NCBI GenBank assembly: GCA_004555705.1
Contig: SFHI01000020.1
Location: 1 to 24,665, forward strand
Direction: 5' to 3'
Length of the DNA: 24,665 nucleotides
From: Clostridiales bacterium
GTDB lineage: Bacteria > Bacillota > Clostridia > Oscillospirales > Oscillospiraceae
In this document: piece after piece, positions 1-5,541 of the stretch
Layout: the number at the start of each line of letters is the position of its first letter
Position numbering within the stretch: the stretch's first letter is position 1
Made by a program: the position numbers and the translations under genes
Notes under the pieces: model-generated
The model's database searches: none
The model's input: the letters and a program-made list of their open reading frames with translations, nothing else
Told to the model about the DNA's origin: nothing

Positions 1-99
1 CCTAACAAACCGTCCTGAATTGTTGGGGGATTGCCACACCAGTCTGCGGACTGGTTCGCAATGACAGTCCTTTTTTAGTGCTGTAAACAACAATTTATC
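1..99. repeat. Interspersed palindromic element R1 (right half, cut by window edge)
   Basis: This is the right half of a GTCATTGCGA-type element. It has the arm GGGGGATTGCC (from about 25), the hairpin ACCAGTC-TGCG-GACTGGT, CGCAATGACAG, a short T-run and the end TAAACAACAATTTATC. Its inner part is the reverse complement of the inner part of the element at 17193-17406, so the two belong to one subfamily. It fills the region downstream of the racemase gene, where no simple terminator was seen. Confidence 0.85.
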
Positions 100-116
100 T
101 TCCATCGCCAAAAACC

Positions 117-839
117 TCATGTAATCAGCTCCCCATACTCCTGCCTGACCTGTTTCCCGCAGCGGAGGATGGATTCCCGGGCCAGCACCTGGGTCACATC
201 CAGGAATCCCTTGCCGATGTTCTCCCGCTGCCGGATCAGCGTCAGCTCCGTACAGCCCAGAATCACTGCCTCCGCCCCGTTTCGCCGGAGTTCCTGGTCC
301 ACGGTGTCGAACCGGTCCATCTCCGGGGGCTTTCCCGCCTTGATATTGCGGTAAATCAGGTGATTAATATGCTCCTGGCCTTTTTTCCCCGGCAGCACCG
401 GACGGATTCCCTCCGCCATCAGGGCACGAGAGAAAAGCCCGGAAAACACCGTCCCCTCCGTGGCCATGACTCCCGCCGCGGCCACGCCCCGCTCCCGCAG
501 ATACCCGGCGGTTTCCTTTACCGCGTTGATAATGGGCGCGCCGATCCCCTCCTCCAGCTCCTCATAGAAGCAGTGGGCGGTGACGCAGGGAATGGCGATG
601 CAGCAAACCTTCTGTCGGGCCAGCGCCCTTCCCGCCCACAGAAGCCCGGGCAGGGGGCTTTTCAGATTGCTCCCCAGAATGTATCCCGTCCGGTCGGGGA
701 TGGAGGGAAAATTGTAGACGATCATATTCACATGGTCCTGCTCCGTGGGGGCCTCGGTCATCTGAACCACCTGCTCCTGAAACAGGGCCGTGGCCATGGG
801 CCCAAGCCCGCCGATCACCCCCAGCACCTTCGCGCTCAT
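117..839 (-). CDS. Aspartate/glutamate racemase family protein
   Basis: A 240-residue protein of the cofactor-independent Asp/Glu racemase superfamily, which interconverts L- and D-amino acids with a pair of cysteines. The sequence shows the N-terminal GVIGGLGPMAT glycine-rich motif (residues 7-17), the first catalytic cysteine Cys85 in IPCVTAH, and the second, Cys196, in LGCTEL. Length is normal for aspartate racemase (about 230-250). An open frame continues 34 codons upstream, but the ATG at 839 begins the conserved MSAKVLGVIGG sequence. That ATG overlaps the stop codon of the transglutaminase gene (ATGA, 836-839), which implies translational coupling. D-aspartate is used in some Firmicutes peptidoglycan cross-bridges, so a cell-wall role is possible. 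Substrate cannot be fixed from sequence: aspartate, glutamate or another amino acid such as those used by hydantoin racemases remain possible. Confidence 0.88.
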   Translation of the reverse strand: MSAKVLGVIGGLGPMATALFQEQVVQMTEAPTEQDHVNMIVYNFPSIPDRTGYILGSNLKSPLPGLLWAGRALARQKVCCIAIPCVTAHCFYEELEEGIGAPIINAVKETAGYLRERGVAAAGVMATEGTVFSGLFSRALMAEGIRPVLPGKKGQEHINHLIYRNIKAGKPPEMDRFDTVDQELRRNGAEAVILGCTELTLIRQRENIGKGFLDVTQVLARESILRCGKQVRQEYGELIT

Positions 840-1753
840 GCCCAGCCCTCCGGTGTGGCGGGATACAGGGATTTGTCCCGGTTGTGGCAGCCGTCGTGGA
901 AGGTGTCGAAGGAATCCAGGAACAGGTCCGTCACCAGGCACAGCTCCTCGGTCTGGCCCACCCTGGGGGTGGCGTCGAAGTGGTAATAGGTCGCTCCCCC
1001 GTCCACACTGACCAGGCTCCAGAAATGCTCGCTGTCATCGTCGCTGCGCTTGACCTTACACACATCCACGTTGGGGATTTCCAGTGCCTCCAGCATCAGC
1101 TTGGTGGCTGCGAAATAGCCGTAGCAGTCCCCCTCCCCGGAGGTGATGGTTTCATACCCCGCCTGGCGGTAGTCCACCCGGGAGGTGTGGCCGGCGTAGC
1201 GGATGTGCTCCTTGGCCCAGGCGTAGATGGCCTCCACCTGCTGCCGCTGGGTCATGTCCCGGGTCAGGATTCCCGCGAGAATTTCCTCCACGGCCAGGTC
1301 AATGGTTCCGTCCTCCTCCGTTTCCCGGGGGAGCACCGTGACGCTGACCTCCAGGCGGGTCTCATTCCCGGAGGCATCCCGGGCGGTGTAATAGAGCGGG
1401 TAGACACCGGGGGCGCTCAGGTCCACCCGGGTGCTGTCCACCTCCAGCCTGGGACTTCCGTCCCGGTCATCCTCCACGGTGACCCCCCGGAAATAGGCGG
1501 CCGTATCCCCCACCCGGAGGGTCATGTCCGCCGCCCCCTGAATCACCGGAGCCTGGATGTCCTCCCGGGAATCCAAAAGTGTTTCCATTTCTGTCCGGGG
1601 TTCGGGCTCCTCCATTCTGGTTGCCCTGGTCACCTGGGCAGCCGCGAAAATGAGCAGCAGCACATTCAGCGCGTAAAGCGGCCAGAAGGGCTTTCTCCGC
1701 CTGGAACGCCTCGGGCGTCCGGTTCTGCGCGCTTCCAATTTCCGTTCCTTCAT
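836..1753 (-). CDS. Membrane-anchored transglutaminase-like protein with Ig-like domain
   Basis: A 305-residue protein. A very basic N-terminus (RRTGRPRRSRRRKP) is followed by one membrane segment (about 24-40), so the remainder is predicted outside the cell. Residues about 67-141 form a bacterial Ig-like domain of the DUF5011 type, with APVI, VTVEDDRDG and APGVYPLYYTARDASGN. The C-terminal half is a transglutaminase-like domain with a complete triad: Cys210 in GEGDCYGY, His243 in EHFWSLV and Asp260 in YHFDATP. Such domains act as cysteine peptidases or acyltransferases on surface polymers; the substrate is unknown. The frame runs 11 codons further to a GTG at 1786. I chose the ATG at 1753 because AAAGGGTG lies just upstream and the lysine-rich start is typical. 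It is coupled to the downstream racemase by a 4-bp overlap. Its promoter region carries repeats shared with the response regulator promoter. Confidence 0.88.
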   Translation of the reverse strand: MKERKLEARRTGRPRRSRRRKPFWPLYALNVLLLIFAAAQVTRATRMEEPEPRTEMETLLDSREDIQAPVIQGAADMTLRVGDTAAYFRGVTVEDDRDGSPRLEVDSTRVDLSAPGVYPLYYTARDASGNETRLEVSVTVLPRETEEDGTIDLAVEEILAGILTRDMTQRQQVEAIYAWAKEHIRYAGHTSRVDYRQAGYETITSGEGDCYGYFAATKLMLEALEIPNVDVCKVKRSDDDSEHFWSLVSVDGGATYYHFDATPRVGQTEELCLVTDLFLDSFDTFHDGCHNRDKSLYPATPEGWA

Positions 1754-1759
1754 GAAAAA

Positions 1760-1803
1760 CACCCTTTCCCTAAGTGGTATGGCCACATTATAGGGAAAGG
1801 GTG
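1760..1803. promoter_or_regulatory. 13-bp perfect dyad over the transglutaminase promoter
   Basis: CACCCTTTCCCTA (1760-1772) and TAGGGAAAGGGTG (1791-1803) are perfect reverse complements separated by 18 bp, with a further short GTGG/CCAC dyad in the spacer. Arm centres are about 31 bp apart, near three helical turns. The upstream arm touches the predicted -10 box (1787-1792, minus strand). The downstream arm contains the AAAGGG ribosome binding site. This could be a repressor operator. If transcription starts further upstream, it could instead be an RNA hairpin that hides the ribosome binding site. Confidence 0.6.
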
Positions 1804-1842
1804 CATCAGAACTATTCTCAAAAGTGCATCAAAAGTACATCA
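1787..1842 (-). promoter_or_regulatory. Promoter and phased direct repeats of the transglutaminase gene
   Basis: On the minus strand a TATAAT -10 box lies at 1787-1792 with no good -35. In its place are direct repeats of TTTTGATGC type: TGATGT (1837-1842), TGATGC (1826-1831), a degenerate copy (1815-1820) and TGATGC (1803-1808). Their spacing is 11, 11 and 12 bp. OmpR/PhoB-type regulators classically bind direct repeats at 11-bp spacing in place of a -35. The same TGATGC pair lies before the response regulator gene. Confidence 0.6.
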
Positions 1843-1920
1843 AAATTGACAACATTTTCCATCCCTGAGGAATCCTCCAAAACCGGCAGGGCGATAAATT
1901 GTTGTTTAGCGGCTTCGCCG

Positions 1921-1953
1921 AATTGACAATTGACAATTGACAGTTGACAATTA
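1921..1953 (+). repeat. AATTGACA tandem block
   Basis: About four tandem 7-8 bp units of AATTGAC type, with one unit altered to CAGTTGAC. The inverse block at 2312-2345 reads as the reverse complement, so the two flank the inner element symmetrically. Confidence 0.85.
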
Positions 1954-2007
1954 TTGTGTCCCTCCGGGACGATTTTGAAAAATACCAGCACATTTCGCCA
2001 AGCTTGA

Positions 2008-2251
2008 AAATTGGTGTTTGTCGCTGCGCTGCAAATTATCTGTCATTGCGAGACCAGTCCGCAGACTGGTCGTGGCAATCCCCCGGTTAGAGGGGAAATG
2101 TACCGAATAGCTCTCGGAAGAGTGGGATCGCTACGATTTTTTGGTAGTAATCGTTACCTGGTTCCTTCGGACCGGGGGATTGCCACGACCAGTGTGCGCA
2201 CTGGTCTCGCAATGACAGCGTTTTTTTCAGTGCGACAAACTCCCAATTTTC
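2008..2251 (-). repeat. GTCATTGCGA-type palindromic element inside R2
   Basis: Full-length element with end variants AAATTGGTGTTTG (left) and CAAACTCCCAATTT (right). The left arm holds hairpin ACCAGTC-CGCA-GACTGGT inside CATTGCGAG...CGTGGCAATG-like flanks and runs into CCCCCGG. The right arm holds ACCAGTG-TGCG-CACTGGT. The middle runs GGTTAGAGGGGAAATG... to ...CGTTACC, opposite in orientation to the copies at 9820, 13294 and 21264. Confidence 0.85.
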
Positions 2252-2311
2252 CGATATGCTGAGTCAAATCGATATGCACACATATATGTAAATTCATCCC
2301 GAAGGGATTCC

Positions 2312-2345
2312 TTAATTGTCAATTGTTAATTGTCAATTGTCAATT
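2312..2345 (-). repeat. AATTGACA tandem block (inverted)
   Basis: Reads TTAATTGTCAATTG and continues with further TTGTCAATT units, the reverse complement of the AATTGACA blocks. A nearly identical block lies at 11211-11244, ahead of the metallo-beta-lactamase-fold gene. Confidence 0.85.
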
Positions 2346-2375
2346 CTAAACAACCATTTTCCTTCCCAGCCCCAG

Positions 2376-3119
2376 TTATTCAAAATAGGTATAGAACCCG
2401 TTCCGGTTCAGGAAGAACACAATCCGGGTTTCGCCGTAAAGGGGGTTATCCCAGGCATTAAACCGAAGCTGGGCGGCCATATAGGACGAATCCGCGTCCT
2501 TCTCCGCCTTTCCCGCAAGATCCGCCCCGCTGTAGTCGAAGAATTCCTCCCCCAGGCCCTCCAGATAGGTCTGGCAGAAGCCCTCCAGAATCTGCCGCAT
2601 ATCCCCGGGATCGTATTCGGCTTCCAAATCCCGGTATTCCACCGAGCACACCGTTCCCGTCCGGTCATCGATGACCATATGGAACCAGGAATTGCCCTCA
2701 GGGTCTGCGTAGTCCACAATCCAGAACACGTTGCTGGAGGTTTCCGGGCCATAGACCAGCACCGTTAAGTCACTCACCATGGAATAGCGGGAAAAGTCCC
2801 CTGGGTCCCGCAGGAGCACGCCGGCCTGGTTGTACCGCTGCGCAGCGTCGGCGGCGATGTGCTCCACCTTGGAACGCTTGAGGGTGGCAAGCTCCTCCGG
2901 TATATTCACCACATCCCGCAGGGGCCCCATAATGGCAAGGGTCTGCTTCATGGTGATGCCGCTGTCTGTAAATTCCAGACGAACCTCCTGCACCGGGGCG
3001 AACTGGATTCTGCCCTGCTCCGCGGCATCCCGGCGTTCGCCCACAATCCCGGGGAGCATGGCCCCCAGAACAATCACCACCCCGGCGCACAGAATCAGGA
3101 AATAAGATCGGATTTTCAC
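2376..3119 (-). CDS. Membrane-anchored protein of unknown function in two-component operon
   Basis: A 247-residue protein that I do not recognise. A single N-terminal hydrophobic segment (about residues 4-24, SYFLILCAGVVIVLGAML) would anchor it with the remaining 220 residues outside the membrane. That part is acidic and mixed alpha/beta in appearance, without cysteines or an obvious catalytic motif. The start is a GTG at 3119 overlapping the kinase stop codon (GTGA, 3116-3119), so it is translationally coupled to the kinase. This position suggests an accessory or signal-modulating protein of the two-component system, in the way YycI/YycH-type proteins accompany WalK, but no similarity to those was seen. 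It could also be a target of the system. The function is not known; the frame itself is secure because it is long and tightly packed in the operon. Confidence 0.8.
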   Translation of the reverse strand: MKIRSYFLILCAGVVIVLGAMLPGIVGERRDAAEQGRIQFAPVQEVRLEFTDSGITMKQTLAIMGPLRDVVNIPEELATLKRSKVEHIAADAAQRYNQAGVLLRDPGDFSRYSMVSDLTVLVYGPETSSNVFWIVDYADPEGNSWFHMVIDDRTGTVCSVEYRDLEAEYDPGDMRQILEGFCQTYLEGLGEEFFDYSGADLAGKAEKDADSSYMAAQLRFNAWDNPLYGETRIVFFLNRNGFYTYFE

Positions 3120-4522
3120 CGTTTGCTGCCCCCCTTTCCGTAGAGGGTCACGGTCACCTGGGTGCCCGCGCCGAGCTTGCTGTCAAAGTGGATGGAGCCG
3201 TTGTGCAGCTCCACAATCTGCTTGCACAGCGCCAGTCCCAGCCCCGCGCCGCCCTGGGCCCGGGAGCGGGACTTGTCCACCCGGTAGAACGCCTCGGTGA
3301 TCCGGGCCAGCTCCTTTTCCTCCATGCCCCGGCCGTTGTCCGCCACATAGAACTGGCAGCCCCCGGGGATGGCCGTGGCCTTCACCCCAATGATCCCCCC
3401 CTGATCCATGGCCTTGGAGGCGTTGTCGATCAGGTTATAGAGCAGGGATTTCACCAGGTCCGGCTCCAGCACGGCCCTTGCCTGCTCCGCCCGGCACACC
3501 AGCCGGATGCCCTTCTCCCGCAGGGAGGGCGCCAGGGCCCGTTCAATTTCCTCCAGGTACCGGTTCAGCCACACCCGCTTCATGGCGATGGTGTCCTTCC
3601 TCAGAACGATCAGCTCCAGCAGCTTAAAGGACAATTTCTCCAGCCGCCGGCCCTCGGTGAAAATGTAGTTCGCGGCGGTCATCCGGGTGCTCTCATCCAG
3701 ATTCCCCTGCCGCAGCAGGTCCGCGAAGCCGATGATGGCGGTCATGGGGGTTTTCAGCTCATGGGCAAAGGCCCCCATAAAGCTCTCCTGCTGCTGCATA
3801 TCCGACTCCATCCGGCTCAGGGTTTCCTGGAGCTTGTCGGCCATGGCATCAAAGTCCCGGGACAGCTGCCCGAATTCGTCCGACGAGGCGATCCGGGAGC
3901 GGGTGGTCAGGTCACCCCCGGCGATTTTCCGCACCGCCGTGGTCAGACGCCGCAGCCGCCGGGTCATGGTGAAGGAGAGCACCACCGCCGCCAGAATTCC
4001 CAGGGTCACCACTGCCGCGTAAGCGGCCAGGTAAATCCTGTTCTGGCTCTCCCGGGTACGGTACAGAGCGGAAAAATCGAACCTGGCCGTTAAAACCAGC
4101 CTTTCACTGCCCGCCGCGATGGTGCTCTGGGCCAGAAGCCCCTGCCCGTAGCTGTCGTCCAGGCGGATGTAACTGCATTGGCTGGTGGACAGGGCAGGCA
4201 GGGCATAGCCCATCAGCAGCTCCCCCCGGCTCTGGTAAATGGTGTGATCCCCGGTTTTCAGGCACAGGGCCTGCCAGCGGCCCACCTTCTGCTCGGCCAT
4301 ACTGTCCAGGGCCTCCCGCAGGTTGTCAAAGCCGGTCTGGGCGCCCATGGAGTTGAGCAGATACAGGGTGTTCTGAATCCCCTGGAAGTCATTCAATGCC
4401 GCCTGGGTTTCCGTTTCCAGAGAATTCTGAAAGGATACGGAAATCAGGATGGTGCCTCCCGCGCTGAAGGTCAGAGCGATGAGCACGGAGATCGTCAGAA
4501 TGAGCTTCAGCCGGTAGCTCAT
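3116..4522 (-). CDS. Two-component sensor histidine kinase (HAMP, HisKA, HATPase)
   Basis: A 468-residue membrane kinase. The first membrane segment is at about 7-29 and the second at about 164-186, enclosing an extracellular sensor region of some 130 residues. A HAMP domain follows (about 187-238; RRLRRLTTAVRKIAGGDLTTR, DEFGQLSRDFDAM). The HisKA domain has the phosphoacceptor His254 in FAHELKTPMTAIIGF. The ATPase domain has the N box LLYNLIDNASKA (360-371), the G1 box DNGRGM (395-400), FYRVDKSRSR and the G2 box GAGLGL (425-430), so all catalytic boxes are intact. It starts 3 bp after the response regulator stop and overlaps the next gene by 4 bp. It most likely phosphorylates the neighbouring regulator. 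The stimulus is unknown; an envelope signal is suggested by the associated transglutaminase/racemase pair. Confidence 0.95.
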   Translation of the reverse strand: MSYRLKLILTISVLIALTFSAGGTILISVSFQNSLETETQAALNDFQGIQNTLYLLNSMGAQTGFDNLREALDSMAEQKVGRWQALCLKTGDHTIYQSRGELLMGYALPALSTSQCSYIRLDDSYGQGLLAQSTIAAGSERLVLTARFDFSALYRTRESQNRIYLAAYAAVVTLGILAAVVLSFTMTRRLRRLTTAVRKIAGGDLTTRSRIASSDEFGQLSRDFDAMADKLQETLSRMESDMQQQESFMGAFAHELKTPMTAIIGFADLLRQGNLDESTRMTAANYIFTEGRRLEKLSFKLLELIVLRKDTIAMKRVWLNRYLEEIERALAPSLREKGIRLVCRAEQARAVLEPDLVKSLLYNLIDNASKAMDQGGIIGVKATAIPGGCQFYVADNGRGMEEKELARITEAFYRVDKSRSRAQGGAGLGLALCKQIVELHNGSIHFDSKLGAGTQVTVTLYGKGGSKR

Positions 4523-4525
4523 AAT

Positions 4526-5179
4526 CTAGCCCTCCAGCCGGTAGCCCATGCCGTACACCGGCCTGAGCCGGTCGTCCCACCCCAGCTTTTTCTTCATCCG
4601 CTGGACGTGCAGCTCCACGGTTCGGGTGTTGTCCGGGTACTCCCCGCCCCACACCCGCTCATAGATGGTGGTTTTCGACAGCACCACCCCCACATTCCGG
4701 GCAAACAGAAGCAGCAGCTCATATTCCTTCCGGGTCAGACTGATCTCCTCGCCGCCCCGGGTCACCTGCATGGACAGTGTGTTGATGGTCAAATCCCCCA
4801 CGGTAAGCACGGTCTGCAGCTTTCCATGACGGCGCAGGACGCCCTCCACCCGGGCCAGCAGTTCCTGGATGTCGAAGGGCTTCACCATATAGTCCTCCGC
4901 CCCCATACGAAGCCCCTTCACCCGGTCGGAGACCGCGTTTTTGGCCGTCAGGAAAATCACCGGAATCCCGGTGGAACGGATGTAGTCCATCAGCTCAAAC
5001 CCGTCAATGCCCGGCAGCATGATGTCCAGCAGAATCAGGTCGAAGCTCTCCTTCTCAATCCGGTTGGCCGCCTCCAGCCCGTCGTAGGCGCAGACGCATT
5101 CATACCCCGCTCGGGTGAGGCTGAGCCGCAGCAGCTCCGCGATGGGCCGTTCATCGTCCACCGCCAGAATTCTAACCAT
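4526..5179 (-). CDS. OmpR/PhoB-family response regulator
   Basis: A 217-residue DNA-binding regulator. The receiver domain has the acidic pair Asp8-Asp9, phosphoacceptor Asp52 in LILLDIMLPGIDG, Thr78 in FLTAK and Lys100 in MVKPF. The C-terminal winged-helix domain (about 122-217) has SLTRKEYELLLLFARN, ERVWG, RTVELHVQRMKKKLG and the terminal GMGYRLEG. The frame reaches an ATG at 5200, but I chose the ATG at 5179 because AAGGGG sits at good spacing before it and MVRILAVDDE is the usual family start. It heads the operon with the kinase and the membrane protein. Its promoter has two TGATGC repeats 11 bp apart, also present upstream of the transglutaminase gene, so autoregulation is likely. The overall type is that of VanR-like regulators, but no resistance genes accompany it. 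Confidence 0.95.
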   Translation of the reverse strand: MVRILAVDDERPIAELLRLSLTRAGYECVCAYDGLEAANRIEKESFDLILLDIMLPGIDGFELMDYIRSTGIPVIFLTAKNAVSDRVKGLRMGAEDYMVKPFDIQELLARVEGVLRRHGKLQTVLTVGDLTINTLSMQVTRGGEEISLTRKEYELLLLFARNVGVVLSKTTIYERVWGGEYPDNTRTVELHVQRMKKKLGWDDRLRPVYGMGYRLEG

Positions 5180-5207
5180 AATTCGATCCCCTTCTTTCAT
5201 TTTCTAC

Positions 5208-5238
5208 AGTATAACACACCTGCATCAAAAAAGCATCA
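5208..5238 (-). promoter_or_regulatory. Response regulator promoter with 11-bp phased repeats
   Basis: Minus-strand -10 box TATACT at 5208-5213. Upstream, TGATGC occurs at 5222-5227 and again at 5233-5238, exactly 11 bp apart. They overlap the place where a -35 would be, and none is recognisable. This is the layout of an OmpR-type activated promoter. Confidence 0.6.
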
Positions 5239-5262
5239 TCCATATTTCGCGCCCAGCGGACA

Positions 5263-5412
5263 GATAAATTGTTGTTTACAGCACTAAAAAAGAAGTTGTC
5301 ATTGCGAACCAGTCCGCAGACTGGTGTGGCAATCCCCCAACTTTTCAGGATACTAACGTTTGGCTCGCAATGACAGTGTTCTTTCAGGTGTGCACGCGTA
5401 AACAACAATTTA
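5263..5412. repeat. Palindromic element R3 (internally deleted)
   Basis: The left end GATAAATTGTTGTTTAC and the left arm with ACCAGTC-CGCA-GACTGGT are intact. After CCCCCAACTTTTCAGGA the element jumps to GGCTCGCAATGACAG and the end TAAACAACAATTTA. Compared with the copy at 17193-17406, most of the middle and the right-arm hairpin are missing. It lies in the divergent gap between the response regulator and recJ. Confidence 0.8.
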
Positions 5413-5491
5413 CGCCTCCACCCCCGTCTCCTGTCCCTTTGGAATTTCCCTCTTTTTTTCCGTCAAATCCAATAAAAATCCCAACTGCCTA

Positions 5492-5520
5492 TTGTGCATT
5501 CGGCGGATTTTTGGTATACT
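5492..5520 (+). promoter_or_regulatory. recJ promoter
   Basis: TTGTGC (5492-5497), a 17-bp spacer and TATACT (5515-5520) give a good housekeeping promoter. Transcription would start near 5527, which excludes the upstream ATG at 5494 as the recJ start. The stretch 5413-5491 before it is pyrimidine-rich with no further feature seen. Confidence 0.7.
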
Positions 5521-5541
5521 ACAGAGAAAAGAAATTATTGG

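Larger units (their letters stand above)
1894..2360. repeat. Nested repeat complex R2 (three shells)
   Basis: This complex fills the gap between the transglutaminase promoter and the membrane-protein gene. The outer shell is ATAAATTGTTGTTTAG (from 1894) facing a degenerate TAAACAACCATTTT (2347-2360). Inside it, AATTGACA tandem blocks lie at 1921-1953 and, inverted, at 2312-2345. Each block is next to a small hairpin: CGGCTTCGCCG at about 1910, GTCCCTCCGGGAC at 1958-1970, and ATCCCGAAGGGAT at about 2296. The innermost part is a full GTCATTGCGA element (2008-2251). No gene was seen in the region. Confidence 0.75.

Noticed and set aside
840..941. 34-codon N-terminal extension of the racemase
   Set aside because: The extension is proline/arginine-rich shadow of the transglutaminase C-terminus; the conserved family start is at the ATG at 839, which overlaps the upstream stop.
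884..1849. Long plus-strand open frame opposite the transglutaminase gene
   Set aside because: Antisense shadow in GC-rich DNA. The minus-strand frame has a recognisable domain with a complete catalytic triad; this one has low-complexity Gly/His/Pro content.
2011..2262. 83-codon open frame between the two minus-strand operons
   Set aside because: It lies entirely in the GTCATTGCGA element; the same peptide pieces (for example CHCE, GNPPVRG) recur wherever the element is translated, and there is no ribosome binding site.
4178..5287. 369-codon plus-strand frame opposite the kinase and response regulator
   Set aside because: Shadow of two clearly recognisable genes; the composition (His, Gln, Pro rich) is typical of antisense translation and it runs into repeat R3.
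5494..5541. Upstream ATG extension of recJ
   Set aside because: The ATG lies within the predicted promoter (-35 at 5492, -10 at 5515) and would precede the transcription start.
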